Of a DNA stretch of 64,000 bases, positions 53,105-62,479 are shown piece after piece. Where the stretch lies: the NCBI GenBank assembly GCA_035541895.1, contig DATKMK010000049.1, positions 1 through 64,000 of the forward strand. Reading direction: 5' to 3'. This stretch comes from DATKMK01 sp035541895. GTDB taxonomy: Bacteria; Desulfobacterota; Binatia; HRBIN30; JACQVA1. A model generated the notes under the pieces. That model saw only the letters and a list, made by a program, of their open reading frames with translations. It searched no databases and was not told the origin of the DNA. Both the position numbers and the translations under genes were made by a program. Positions within the stretch are counted from its first letter, which is position 1. Each line of letters opens with the position of its first letter.

Positions 53105-53641
53105 ATGGCGGCGTTCTTCGACCGGCTCGAACCGGAGCACATCGAGTTCATCAATCGGCAACCCTTGTTCTTCGTCGCCACGGCGACCGACGGCGCGCAT
53201 CCCAATCTTTCGCCGAAGGGCTACCATGCGCTGGCGGTGCTCGCGCCCGATCGGGTCGCCTACGTCGACTTGCCGGGCAGCGGCAACCAAACCGCGACCC
53301 ACGTCGCGGAGCACGGGCGGATCACGTTGATGTTCTGCAGCTTCGAGAGCAAGCCGTTGATCTTGCGCGTCTACGGAAGGGGTGAGGTCGTCGCGCGCCA
53401 CACGCCCGCCTTCGAGCAGCTCGCCGAGTTGCTCGGAGAAAGGGTCGGTCGGCACACGCGGCAGCTCATCGACATTCGCGTGCAACGCGTGCAGACGTCA
53501 TGCGGCTACGCCGTGCCGCTGTTCGAGTATCGCGGCCAGCGCGAAACGCTGGTGAAGTATCACGACAAGAAGCACGGCGAGATCGACTGGGAAGCGTACA
53601 TTCGCGAGCGCACGGCGCCCCAGCCGCCGGTCGCGCGCTAG
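53105..53641 (+). CDS. Pyridoxamine 5'-phosphate oxidase-family flavin protein
   Basis: 178 residues from ATG 53105, preceded by GGAGG. A split-barrel flavin fold is seen: FINRQPLFFVATATDGAHPNLSPKGYHALAVL, VAYVDLPGSGNQTATHVAEHGRITLMFCSFE and the later VQTSCGYAVPLFEY. Family members bind FMN or F420; the substrate is unknown. It stands alone between the L,D-transpeptidase operon and a convergent dehydrogenase. Confidence 0.85.
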   Translation: MAAFFDRLEPEHIEFINRQPLFFVATATDGAHPNLSPKGYHALAVLAPDRVAYVDLPGSGNQTATHVAEHGRITLMFCSFESKPLILRVYGRGEVVARHTPAFEQLAELLGERVGRHTRQLIDIRVQRVQTSCGYAVPLFEYRGQRETLVKYHDKKHGEIDWEAYIRERTAPQPPVAR

Positions 53642-53704
53642 CGCGGCGAATCACGCATCGCGGTCGCGGCGCGGCGTGGGTACACCGCGATTACGTCTCG
53701 TCGG

Positions 53705-55012
53705 CTACGCCGCGAAAAATCGCCCGGGGTTGACGTTGGGTTCGCGGAACAGACGCTCGCCCGGTTTGGCCTTCGCCAATACCGCCGGCACCTTGAGGCC
53801 GCACTGTTCGATCGCCTTGATCGTCTCCTTGATCCCGATGACGTCGACCAGCACCGTGGGCGGCGCCCAGTTGAAGCCGAAGCCCATGATCCGGTCGACA
53901 TCGCGTGGCTGATCGACCACCTCGGAGGCTCCGACGCGGTTGAGCGCGTAACTGACGTACCCGAAGACTACGGTGCGCGCCAGGTCGGCTTCGGCACCGG
54001 TGGCCGCAAGAAAGTGCTTGAACGCGTCCGCGTAGCAACCGATCCGGTGTAGCTCGCGCATTTTCTCGACGAACGGAAGCGGCTTGACCTTCACGTCGGC
54101 CGGGTCCTTGTACCCGCCGCTGTTGGGGTCGAGGACGAGATTGATGGTCTTGCCGCCCTCTTTGGTACGCCGGTAGAAGCCGCCACGTTCGGGGGTCTTG
54201 TTGCCGAGGTGACCCTCATCAACCAGTTCGGCCATGTATGTGGGCAGCGCGAATGCGTCGTGCGCCTCGTCGTTAGTATTGGCGTGCACGTTGTCGACGA
54301 TCGCCTTGTGCACGTCCCACCCGACGAGGTCGATGGTGGCCAGCGGCGACATCGCGCGGCCGGTGTACGGTCCGATGAGATAATCGGCGAACGCGACGCC
54401 GTGCTTCGCCGCGAGTTGTGCGACTTCGTTCAACACTTTGAAGCCCACGCGATTGCCCGCGAAGGCGGGCTGATCGCGACACACCGTGACGACTCGGCCG
54501 AAGCGCTTTTCGAGCAGATCCACGGTCGCCGGTACGAGCGCGGGGTCTGTGCCCGCGTGCGGGATCACCTCGGTGCCGACGATGACGTTGGGCGGATTGA
54601 AAAGGTGGATGCCGAGAAAGTTGCGCTTGAAACCGTCGCTGCGCGGGCGCGCCATTTCGGTGATCGACAGACCGGACGACACGGTCGCGACGATCGACTC
54701 CGGACGGCGAATCTTGTCGACGCGTTCGAAGAATCCCTTCTTCAACTCGATGTCTTCCGCGAGCGCCTCGAAGATGAGATCCGCTTTGCCGACCGCTTCG
54801 TCGAAGTCGCCGTCGTAGGTGCCCACCGACATGCGGTCGGCGATGCGCACCGACTTCGCCATATTTTGCGCGCCGACCAGCCCTTCGCGCGCGCGCTCGG
54901 TGGCGCGCGCGAGCAGGACGACGTCACAGCCGCCGGCGGCGAAGGTTTCCGCACTGCCGGCCCCCATGGTGCCGTTGGCACCGAGAATTACCACGCGTTT
55001 GATGTCGATCAT
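53705..55012 (-). CDS. 3-hydroxyacyl-CoA dehydrogenase
   Basis: 435 residues, longer than the ~290-residue single-domain enzyme. The NAD fingerprint VVILGANGTMGAGSAETFAAGG starts the N-terminal domain; FKRNFLGIHLFNPPNVIVGTEVIPH holds the catalytic His and RDQPAFAGNRVGFKVLNEVAQL starts the C-terminal domain. There is no crotonase domain. AAGGGG precedes ATG 55012. It probably carries out the NAD step of beta-oxidation; the acyl-CoA dehydrogenases and crotonase nearby fit. Confidence 0.9.
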   Translation of the reverse strand: MIDIKRVVILGANGTMGAGSAETFAAGGCDVVLLARATERAREGLVGAQNMAKSVRIADRMSVGTYDGDFDEAVGKADLIFEALAEDIELKKGFFERVDKIRRPESIVATVSSGLSITEMARPRSDGFKRNFLGIHLFNPPNVIVGTEVIPHAGTDPALVPATVDLLEKRFGRVVTVCRDQPAFAGNRVGFKVLNEVAQLAAKHGVAFADYLIGPYTGRAMSPLATIDLVGWDVHKAIVDNVHANTNDEAHDAFALPTYMAELVDEGHLGNKTPERGGFYRRTKEGGKTINLVLDPNSGGYKDPADVKVKPLPFVEKMRELHRIGCYADAFKHFLAATGAEADLARTVVFGYVSYALNRVGASEVVDQPRDVDRIMGFGFNWAPPTVLVDVIGIKETIKAIEQCGLKVPAVLAKAKPGERLFREPNVNPGRFFAA

Positions 55013-55102
55013 CCCCTTGCTGGTCCTTGTGTGTTGAAGTGGCGTCGCTGACGACAGCCGGCGTTGTTAGTCGCATTATTTCGCGGGCAGAGTCAACTGA
55101 GT

Positions 55103-55543
55103 TCAGCCGCTGCGAATGACCGTCCAGGTGCTGGTGACCGTCGCCAAGAGCTGATCCTTGCCGTCGCGAATCTGCGCTTCGAGGAAGGCGACGCGGCTGC
55201 CCTTGTGGACGACGCGTGCTTCACCGCGCAGCAGCCCGGGCGTTGCGGGCCGGAGAAATGCCACCTTCATCTCCGCGGTGGTTGCCAACTCGCCGTCGCT
55301 CAACAGCGCGCCGATGGCCGAGGACATCAAAGCGTCCGCGAACACCGAGACGTAGCCGCCGCGCAGAAAGCCGAACGGATTGATGAGGCGGCCCTCGTCG
55401 AGCTGCCATTCCCAGCGACTCGCCGCCGCGGTGCATTCGACCGCGCGCAAGCCTGGCTCACTGCTGAGCTGGCGGGTGACTTCGGCGACGTCATTGTCGC
55501 GAATGGCACGGTTCAGTGCGGCAAGCGGAGCCAGTGTGGGCAC
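55103..55543 (-). CDS. PaaI-like hotdog thioesterase
   Basis: 146 residues, GTG start at 55543. The hotdog fold of PaaI thioesterases is seen in NPFGFLRGGYVSVFADALMSSAIGALL and the following ATTAEMKVAFLRPATPGLLRGEARVVHKG. The conserved acidic residue in the HGG-type helix is Asp in VFADALM. It is likely to hydrolyse acyl-CoA thioesters; it is 90 bp upstream of the 3-hydroxyacyl-CoA dehydrogenase on the same strand. Confidence 0.85.
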   Translation of the reverse strand: MPTLAPLAALNRAIRDNDVAEVTRQLSSEPGLRAVECTAAASRWEWQLDEGRLINPFGFLRGGYVSVFADALMSSAIGALLSDGELATTAEMKVAFLRPATPGLLRGEARVVHKGSRVAFLEAQIRDGKDQLLATVTSTWTVIRSG

Positions 55544-55662
55544 GCGCGACTGTGTAGCAAGGCGTCTCGGGCCAGTCGACAGGGGGATAAGTGCGAGCTT
55601 GAGTCGACGCAGCGAGGACGGTAACGTCCAACGATTCGAGCTGTCGCGAAGGAGATCTCGTC

Positions 55663-56895
55663 ATGGATCAAGCCCCGAATATGGAAGGTCTGTACTATGC
55701 GAGTGACCAGCCCGAGGTCGTTGGCGACCGGGTGCACTTGATCACCGGCTTCGGCAACTCGACGTGCATCGAGAGCGACGACGGCTTGGTGATCGTCGAC
55801 GCGTGCGTTCGCGCGATGGGGCCCCGACTGCTGGCTCAGATTCGCACACTCAGCGACAAGCCGATCCGCTACGTCATCTATACCCACGGGCATTTTGATC
55901 ACGCCTTCGGCGTGTGGGCGTTGCTCGAAGAGGCGCAACAACGCGGATGGCCGCGGCCGATCATCGTCGCGCACGAGCGAGTGGCACAGCGCTTCAATCG
56001 CTATCGCGAGTTGGCGGGCCAGCACGACCACATCAATCGCATTCAATTCGCGCTGCCGGATACCGTGAAGGTGTCGCAGGAAGGCACGTTCTTTTACCCG
56101 GACGTGACGTACGCCGACCGTATGCTGCTGCGCGTGGGCGAACTGACGCTCGAACTGCGCCACGCGATGGGCGAGACCGACGACGCGACCTGGGTCTGGG
56201 TGCCGGAACGGCGGGTGGTCTGCAGCGGCGATCTCTTCCTGTGGTCGTGTCCCAATATCGGCAATCCCTTCAAGGTCCAACGCTACGAAGTCGAATGGGC
56301 CGAAGCACTCGAGGCGATGGCTGCGCTGCATCCGGAGGGGCTCGCGCCGGGACACGGGCCGGCGATCGGCGGAGCCGAGAAAGTCCGCGCGGCGTGCCTC
56401 GACACCGCGCGAGCACTCCGCTGGCTGCATGATGAGGTCGTGGGTCGGCTCAACGCCGGGCAATGGGCCGAGCAAATCCTCGCGGAAGTGAACGCGCTAC
56501 CGCCGGACCTTGCTGCCAAGCCGTATCTGCGGCCGATCTACGGCTGTCCGACCTTCATCGTGCACGGCATTCTGCGCCGCTACGGTGGTTGGTTCGACGG
56601 CAACGCCGCCAATCTGTTTCCCTCGCGCGGCGCGGCGATCGCGCGTGAAGTGGTGCAACTCGCGGACGCCGCCCGCTTGCTTCAACGGGCGAAGGAAATT
56701 CGCGGTGACGACGTGCAACTGGCACTGCATTTGGTCGACTTCGTGGTCCACGCCGGCGACCACACGCATCGTCGTGACGCGCTCCAGCTCAAAAGCGAGC
56801 TGCTCAATGCCCGCGCCGACATCGAGCCGAGCTTCATTGCACGCAACATTTTCCGCAACGGCGCCACGCGCGCCGCTGCGGACGCGAAGGCGTAG
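55663..56895 (+). CDS. MBL-fold hydrolase, alkylsulfatase (BDS1)-like
   Basis: 410 residues from ATG 55663 with AAGGAGAT upstream. The metallo-beta-lactamase signature is THGHFDHAFG near residue 70, and a later metal ligand is in HAMGETDDATWVW. The C-terminal part (RYGGWFDGNAANLFPSRGAAIAREVVQLA) resembles the alkylsulfatase dimerisation domain. These enzymes cleave alkyl sulfates; activity here is not certain. The stop is directly followed by the metallophosphoesterase start (TAGATG). Confidence 0.8.
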   Translation: MDQAPNMEGLYYASDQPEVVGDRVHLITGFGNSTCIESDDGLVIVDACVRAMGPRLLAQIRTLSDKPIRYVIYTHGHFDHAFGVWALLEEAQQRGWPRPIIVAHERVAQRFNRYRELAGQHDHINRIQFALPDTVKVSQEGTFFYPDVTYADRMLLRVGELTLELRHAMGETDDATWVWVPERRVVCSGDLFLWSCPNIGNPFKVQRYEVEWAEALEAMAALHPEGLAPGHGPAIGGAEKVRAACLDTARALRWLHDEVVGRLNAGQWAEQILAEVNALPPDLAAKPYLRPIYGCPTFIVHGILRRYGGWFDGNAANLFPSRGAAIAREVVQLADAARLLQRAKEIRGDDVQLALHLVDFVVHAGDHTHRRDALQLKSELLNARADIEPSFIARNIFRNGATRAAADAKA

Positions 56896-58056
56896 ATGCG
56901 CCGCCTGGCATGCGTCGCCGTCGCCGCGCTGACGCTGGCGGGCTGCACGTTTGTCGGCGGTCCGGGCTCGAGCATCACCGGATGCGCCGGAACGGCGTGG
57001 GACCAATCTCAAGCCGCGCCCGTCGGCGCCGTATCGATCGTCGCACTCGGAGACTTCGGAACTGCGGCCGAGCGGCGCAGCGCCGACGTTGGGGCCGCAC
57101 TGCGGGCGTTCCTGGCGCAGCGGCGCATCACTCCAGACGCGGCGGTGCTGCTCGGCGACAATTTCTACAATGCGGGACTCATCGGTCGGACGCACTGTCC
57201 GTGCTGGGGCGGTCACGTCGACCGCGTCGCGGTGAGCCGGCAGCTCGACGACGTCCTTCGACCATTCGAGTTTCTTCGAGAACAAACCACGGCGTACGTT
57301 GTGCCCGGCAATCACGACTACGGCTGTCCCAAGCTGCAGGCGATCGAGAACGAGACGAACATCGACAGTTTGCTACCGCCGGAGCGTACCTGGGGTGAAC
57401 GCTGGCAGTTCCGCGCCGGCTTTCCCACTGCCGCCACGTTCGATGACCGCGCACAAATCGTCTTCATCGACAGCGAACGGATGATCGAAGACGGTGACTT
57501 CCTGGCTGCGTCGGTCGATCGCATGCGCGAGCTGCTGAGCGCCGGAGCATACCGCTGGCGATTGGTCGCGGGTCATCATCCCCTCTACACCAACGGTCCG
57601 CACGACGGTGCCGGCTGGGATGGCGCACTCGAAAAGGCGCTGTACTATCCGCTGCATCTGCTGTTGTTCCCGCCCTTCGTGTACGGCAACGAAGGGGCGT
57701 ACGAGTGGAAGTACCGGCGCTACCGGCGCGAGCTGGAACGTCTGTTCTCCGAGCATCATGTCGATGCGATGCTGGCGGGTCACGAGCACGCGCTCGAACT
57801 GCTCGCGCCGCGCGAATCGGGACAGCCGATCAACGTGGTGTCGGGCTCGGCGGCAAAATGCTCGCCATTGATGCGGCGGGCGAACACGATCTTCGAAGCA
57901 TCGAAGAATGGCTTCGCCGTGCTGACTGTCACGGCCGAACGGATGCGCATCGAGTTCATCGGTACGACCGCGTGCGAGGACACCAAGGTTTGCGCACAAT
58001 CGGTACAAGCCGGAGAATGGCATCGGTTGTTCGCTTACGACCTCGTCCAACTGTAG
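56896..58056 (+). CDS. Lipoprotein metallophosphoesterase (purple-acid-phosphatase-like)
   Basis: 386 residues starting directly after the preceding stop. The signal MRRLACVAVAALTLAGC has a lipobox with Cys 17. The metal motifs are GDFG, GDNFYNAG, GNHDYG, VAGHHPLYTNG and LAGHEHALELL in order, as in tartrate-resistant acid phosphatases. It is likely an outer-membrane or periplasmic phosphatase. Together with the MBL gene it could liberate sulfate and phosphate, by context only. Confidence 0.87.
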   Translation: MRRLACVAVAALTLAGCTFVGGPGSSITGCAGTAWDQSQAAPVGAVSIVALGDFGTAAERRSADVGAALRAFLAQRRITPDAAVLLGDNFYNAGLIGRTHCPCWGGHVDRVAVSRQLDDVLRPFEFLREQTTAYVVPGNHDYGCPKLQAIENETNIDSLLPPERTWGERWQFRAGFPTAATFDDRAQIVFIDSERMIEDGDFLAASVDRMRELLSAGAYRWRLVAGHHPLYTNGPHDGAGWDGALEKALYYPLHLLLFPPFVYGNEGAYEWKYRRYRRELERLFSEHHVDAMLAGHEHALELLAPRESGQPINVVSGSAAKCSPLMRRANTIFEASKNGFAVLTVTAERMRIEFIGTTACEDTKVCAQSVQAGEWHRLFAYDLVQL

Positions 58057-58128
58057 CCGCACCCTTCAGGGTGCGCTCCTTCGCGCCTGCAACAACAGAC
58101 GACGCGCAGGCGAAAGCCGGCGGCTACA
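58052..58128. repeat. Compound inverted repeat with two internal hairpins
   Basis: Outer arms TGTAGCCGC (58052-58060) and GCGGCTACA (58120-58128) form a 9-bp stem. Inside, CGCACCCT/AGGGTGCG (58058-58075) is a perfect hairpin, and TTCG..CCTGC with GCAGGCGAA (58080-58114) forms a second one with a 2-nt bulge. The left arm overlaps the phosphatase stop. The three-way-junction-like plan resembles a dispersed palindromic element or terminator between convergent genes. Confidence 0.6.
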
Positions 58129-58146
58129 AATGATCGGAAGGTGAAG

Positions 58147-59112
58147 TTACGTGCGTGATCGAGTGCTCGGCGCGGCAACGGATGCTTCAGACGCGAGCCA
58201 ATCCCGGACCGCCGGACGCGCGAGCACCGGCAAGACGAACTCGACACAGCGCTCGGCGAGCCAACGCGAATTCTCTGCGAGTTGCAGCACCTCTCCGAGC
58301 CGCTTCTGCTTGATGGCGCCGTAGAGATCGTCCCACATCGCTACCGCCGCGCTGCGGATGAGCGCAACCAACTTCTCGTCGGTGGCGGCGCGGCGAATGA
58401 ACGCGTCCCCGTGCCGCCGCTGCGCCGCGGTCGTCTTGAGCAGGTAGTGACGCAGCGGCTCGTCGAGCAATCGGCGGATCACGGCACGGGTCAGGTCGAG
58501 CACCAGCCGTTGATTGGTTCGACTGGTCGCAAACGCGATCGCTTGCTGCTGCAGCATGGGCATGAACAATCGGATGAAGCCTTTGATCTGTTCTTCGAGC
58601 GCGCGCATCGCGGCGGCGCCGAAGAAGGGGTTCAACTTCTGGTTGAAGTTGACGATGGCGGTGAAGATGAGGTCGGTGAACAGCCGCCGCATGAACTCCT
58701 GTTCCATGATGCCCGAGATGAGATCCTCGGCGTTCGGCGGCAGCGCGGCGAACTGCCGCAGCAACGCGTCGATGTCGTCGAGCCGACGCTCCTCGATGAG
58801 GTCGCTGAGCGATTCGACGCGCCGGCGCAGGCGCGTGGTGGCGCGGCGATTCCCCTGGATCACCAGCTCCGCGATGGTTGCGGGAGAGACGATGCGAGCA
58901 TCCCACTCGGCGATGATGCCGCGGATCAATGTCGGATCGAGGACGTCCTGAACCCGTGCATCGGCCAGCGCACGAATCTCGGTTTGCAGCGCTCCCGCGA
59001 GGCTCCGCTTAAATGGCGTGGAGCGAATCCGCTTCGTCCAGTAGTCGTTCGTCGCTCCGCGCACGTTCGTGACCGTCAGGACACGATGGCGACCAGGTCG
59101 GTCACTTGTCAA
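58147..59112 (-). CDS. Hypothetical helical protein, start uncertain
   Basis: About 321 residues from TTG 59112, or 305 from GTG 59064; the reading is open for another 430 bases upstream only as a shadow of the neighbouring gene. I do not recognise a family. Helical segments include EQEFMRRLFTDLIFTAIVNFNQKLNPFF and LEEQIKGFIRLFMPMLQQQAIAFATSRTNQRLVLDLTRAVIRRLL. There is no signal peptide. It lies between convergent genes and near a downstream compound palindrome. Confidence 0.6.
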   Translation of the reverse strand: MTSDRPGRHRVLTVTNVRGATNDYWTKRIRSTPFKRSLAGALQTEIRALADARVQDVLDPTLIRGIIAEWDARIVSPATIAELVIQGNRRATTRLRRRVESLSDLIEERRLDDIDALLRQFAALPPNAEDLISGIMEQEFMRRLFTDLIFTAIVNFNQKLNPFFGAAAMRALEEQIKGFIRLFMPMLQQQAIAFATSRTNQRLVLDLTRAVIRRLLDEPLRHYLLKTTAAQRRHGDAFIRRAATDEKLVALIRSAAVAMWDDLYGAIKQKRLGEVLQLAENSRWLAERCVEFVLPVLARPAVRDWLASEASVAAPSTRSRT

Positions 59113-59243
59113 TGGTCCGATGCTATCGAATCGAAAAGGCTCGATCTCATAGCAGGTCGATGCCGCAATCGGTTGATGAGCTCGACGAACCAGGTCCGCC
59201 GGTCGTGCGCTATGCGGAGCGTCTCGGCCTCGGCACTCCGTGG

Positions 59244-60407
59244 TCAGACCATGTCGGTCGGCCGCAACGGCAGCCCGAGAGCGACGCGGCCGGCGAGCTC
59301 GGCGGTGCGGTCCCAGTCGAAGACAACGTGACCCTTGAGGACCTCGATATCGCGTTGCAGCCGCTGCAGCGGCGCTGCCGACATGTAGATGCTGGCGCCC
59401 GAGCCGTCGCACACGGTGGTGATCACCCCGCGCGCGGCGCGCACCGTCGCCGCCGCCGTGAGCCGCAGGCTCATGCGCTTCTCCACCGGAACCGAGGTTG
59501 TGCCCGCGACTCCGGCAAGCTCCGCGACCGCGTGACTCCAATGATCGCGCACGAGGGCGAGATCGCTGATCGCCATGCCGAGACGCGCCTGAGCGACGGG
59601 TTGATCGCGCTGGCGGTCTCCCATCGAGTAGGCAAGCACCCGCTCCGACATGCGTTGGCGGAAGAGATCGACGGCGGCCTCGGCGGCGCCAAGAGCGGGC
59701 GCGGCGGCGATCAGCGCCAGAACGGGCGGTACAGGAAGGCCTGCCATCGCATCGCCGTCGAGGCGATCACCGCCGAAGAGCAGCGATTTCGCCGAGAGGG
59801 CGCGATGTCGCGGCACGAAGACATTCTCCAGGCGGATGGTATCGCTGCCCGTCGCGCGCATCCCCGAGGTGAACCACACCTCTTCGATGTGCGCTTCGGC
59901 GATGGGCACGACGACGAAGAGGGTCGTGGGCTCGGGCTCGCTCTGCACGGCGTGCACCATCGCCCACTCCGCGTGATGGATCGCCGTTGCCCACTCCCAG
60001 CGTCCGCTGACCCGAAGGCCCCCGTCGACGGCGGTGGCCGTCCCCGTGGGCGCCAGCGGCGCCGGCACCAGCGCGTACGGCTTCTGCGCGTGAAAGAACT
60101 CGGCTCGCGCCTTGGGGGGGAACTTGCCGAGCAGCCAACTGTGCAGGATGAGGAACGAGATGGTCCACGCCGACGCCGGGCAGCCGTGCGCGAGGATGCG
60201 CGTGCAGTGCGCCAGCGAGTCGATGCCGAGACCGTGTCCGCCGAGCGACGTCGGCACCAGCATGCGGAACAGATCCGCGTTGCGCACATCCTCCAGCGTG
60301 CTCTCGGGCAGGCGCCGCAGTGCCTCCGCTGCTGCGGCGCGGTCCGCCAGCGACCGAGAGAGCACCTCGCCGCGTTCGAGAACCTCCGAGTGAGAAAGCG
60401 TGCGCAC
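59244..60407 (-). CDS. Acyl-CoA dehydrogenase-fold protein, HpaB/HsaA type
   Basis: 387 residues from GTG 60407 (TTG 60428 also possible). The N-terminal helical domain (LVPTSLGGHGLGIDSLAHCTRILAHGCPASAWTISF) and C-terminal domain match group D flavin-dependent monooxygenases/HsaA rather than classical acyl-CoA dehydrogenases; no EGT-type catalytic Glu is seen. Such proteins hydroxylate aromatic or steroid rings with a separate flavin reductase, which is not adjacent. Confidence 0.7.
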   Translation of the reverse strand: MRTLSHSEVLERGEVLSRSLADRAAAAEALRRLPESTLEDVRNADLFRMLVPTSLGGHGLGIDSLAHCTRILAHGCPASAWTISFLILHSWLLGKFPPKARAEFFHAQKPYALVPAPLAPTGTATAVDGGLRVSGRWEWATAIHHAEWAMVHAVQSEPEPTTLFVVVPIAEAHIEEVWFTSGMRATGSDTIRLENVFVPRHRALSAKSLLFGGDRLDGDAMAGLPVPPVLALIAAAPALGAAEAAVDLFRQRMSERVLAYSMGDRQRDQPVAQARLGMAISDLALVRDHWSHAVAELAGVAGTTSVPVEKRMSLRLTAAATVRAARGVITTVCDGSGASIYMSAAPLQRLQRDIEVLKGHVVFDWDRTAELAGRVALGLPLRPTDMV

Positions 60408-60595
60408 GGAGGCGCAAACTAGCCGCAATCACGGTTCGTCGACAAGAGCTGGCCAGTCGGTTGGCATCCGCGCGCGGCGCACGGCAGGTCTGAACCGATT
60501 GCGACGGATAGGTCCCGCGCCGCTTCCCTTCGCGGCGTGATCGGGTTACATCGATGGCCGCACCAGATCACTCGCCGCGCGAACGGAGGTAACGA

Positions 60596-61792
60596 ATGGA
60601 TTTCTCGCTGGGTCCCAAGGTCGAAGATCTGCGCAGTCGCGTCATCGCCTTCATGGACGAGTATGTGTACCAGGCGGAGAAAGTCGCGTCACAGCAAGTG
60701 CACGCCTCGGGCGACCAGCATCTCGAACCGCCGATCATCAAAGAACTGAAGAAGAAGGCCAGAGCGCAGGGACTGTGGAACCTGTTCCTCCCCGACAAGG
60801 AGTTCGGTGCCGGTCTCAACAACTGGGAATATGGTGTTCTCTGCGAAGTGATGGGCCGCAGCCCGATCGCGCCGCGGATCTTCAACTGCAACGCCCCGGA
60901 TACCGGCAACATGGAAATTCTCGCCGAGTTCGGCACGCCGGAGCAGAAGAAGCGCTGGCTGCAGCCGCTGCTTGACGGCGAGATTCGCAGTTGCTTCTCG
61001 ATGACCGAGCCGGAGACCGCCGGCTCCGACCCGACGTTGCTGAAGACGCGCGCCGTGCGTCAAGGTGATCACTACGTCATCAACGGACACAAGTGGTTCA
61101 CCTCGGGCGCGTACGGCGCCGCCTTCGCCATCGCCATGGTCGTGACCGATCCCGATGGGCCACCGCATCGGCGCGCATCGCAGATCATCGTCCCCGCCGA
61201 CACGCCGGGATTCAACCTCATTCGTCCCGTCCCGGTCATGGGGCATACCGGCGGCGGTGGCCACGCCGAGGTGCGCTATGAAGACTGTCGCGTGCCGGTG
61301 ACCAATGTGCTGGGCGGCGAGGGCATGGGATTCGCCATCGCGCAAGCCCGCTTGGGTCCCGGGCGCATCCATCATTGTATGCGCTGCATCGGCGCCGCCG
61401 AGCGCGCCTTCGAATTGATGTGCAAGCGCGCCAACAGCCGCTACACACACGGGAGTTTGCTCGCCGATAAGGGTATCATCCAAACCTGGATCGCCGACTC
61501 GCGTATCGAGATCGACTCGGCCCGCCTGATGGTCCTCAACGCGGCGTGGAAGATGGACACGATCGGCAAGAAGGAGGCCCGCCAGGAGATCGCGATGATC
61601 AAGGTGGTCGTCCCCAACATGATGCTGGCGGTGCTCGACCGCGCCATCCAGGTCCACGGGGCGATGGGCGTCTCGGACGACACGCCCATCGCGCGGATGT
61701 GGCGCGACGGCCGCTCGATGCGCATCGCCGACGGTCCCGACGAAGTCCACAAGATGACAATCGCCCGGCGCGAGCTGCGCAAGTGGGCGTAG
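60596..61792 (+). CDS. Acyl-CoA dehydrogenase, ACAD10/11-like
   Basis: 398 residues from ATG 60596 with GGAGGTAACGA upstream. FAD-domain motifs: FSMTEPETAGSDPTLLKTRAV and HKWFTSGAYGAAFAIAMVVTD. The C-terminal motif RIADGPDEVHKMTIARREL has Asp where classical enzymes have the catalytic Glu, a feature of the ACAD10/11-type clade. Substrate unknown; 4-hydroxyacyl-type acids are handled by that clade in mammals. Monocistronic. Confidence 0.92.
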   Translation: MDFSLGPKVEDLRSRVIAFMDEYVYQAEKVASQQVHASGDQHLEPPIIKELKKKARAQGLWNLFLPDKEFGAGLNNWEYGVLCEVMGRSPIAPRIFNCNAPDTGNMEILAEFGTPEQKKRWLQPLLDGEIRSCFSMTEPETAGSDPTLLKTRAVRQGDHYVINGHKWFTSGAYGAAFAIAMVVTDPDGPPHRRASQIIVPADTPGFNLIRPVPVMGHTGGGGHAEVRYEDCRVPVTNVLGGEGMGFAIAQARLGPGRIHHCMRCIGAAERAFELMCKRANSRYTHGSLLADKGIIQTWIADSRIEIDSARLMVLNAAWKMDTIGKKEARQEIAMIKVVVPNMMLAVLDRAIQVHGAMGVSDDTPIARMWRDGRSMRIADGPDEVHKMTIARRELRKWA

Positions 61793-62032
61793 CGGACCGG
61801 GTACCGCCTGCTGGCGGCTAGCCGATCAATCCGGCGACCGGGCGCGATGCTATGCGCTTTGTCGTACCGCTGCTTTTGCGGGCCGACGTTGATCAGCGCA
61901 CCGGACGCGTAAAGCGGCGCGCTACGTCATCCGACCGCCGCGCTCAGTGACGAAAGTGGGCAATCGAATGCCCGCCTTCACCGTCAGCGACTGAGCTTTC
62001 TGTGGCATGACGGTTGCGTAGGTCGAACGGTC

Positions 62033-62479
62033 ATGACTGCACCTGTACGCCGCGCGGTGAACATCATCGTCGCCGAAGACGATGATGGCCATGCTAGACT
62101 GATGGAAAGAAACCTGCGCCGCGGAGGAATCATCAACGCCATCCGCCGCGTGCGTGACGGCGTGGAACTCCTGCACGGACTGCGCAGCGGCAACCGCAAC
62201 GAATCCGAGGTCATCTTCCTCGACATCAACATGCCGCGGCTGGACGGCTTCGAGGTGCTGACCCAGCTCAAGGCGGACCCGCAACTGCGCGCGATTCCGG
62301 TGATCATGGTGACGTCCACGGACAGTCAGCGCGAGATCAACCGGGCCTACGAGCTGGGTGCCAGCAGCTACGTGGTCAAGCCCGTCGGCGTCGAAGCGTT
62401 CATCGATCGCGTGCGGAAGTTGGGGTTGTTCCTCGAAGTAGTCGAACTGCCCGGCGAGCCCTTGCCGGTGGGTGTCTAG
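62033..62479 (+). CDS. CheY-like single-domain response regulator (Rcp1-like)
   Basis: 148 residues. The acidic triad is D16-D18 in VAEDDDGH, the phospho-acceptor D64 in IFLDINMPRLDGF, and the conserved Lys in SYVVKPVGV. The longer beta3-alpha3 region RSGNRNESEV resembles Rcp1-type regulators that pair with phytochrome-like or bacteriophytochrome kinases. No output domain is present. Its stop overlaps the next gene by one base (TAGTG). Confidence 0.92.
   Translation: MTAPVRRAVNIIVAEDDDGHARLMERNLRRGGIINAIRRVRDGVELLHGLRSGNRNESEVIFLDINMPRLDGFEVLTQLKADPQLRAIPVIMVTSTDSQREINRAYELGASSYVVKPVGVEAFIDRVRKLGLFLEVVELPGEPLPVGV

Noticed and set aside
59113..59541. N-terminal extension of the hypothetical helical gene
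   Set aside because: The extension is Gly/Arg-rich shadow sequence overlapping the HsaA-type gene in another frame.
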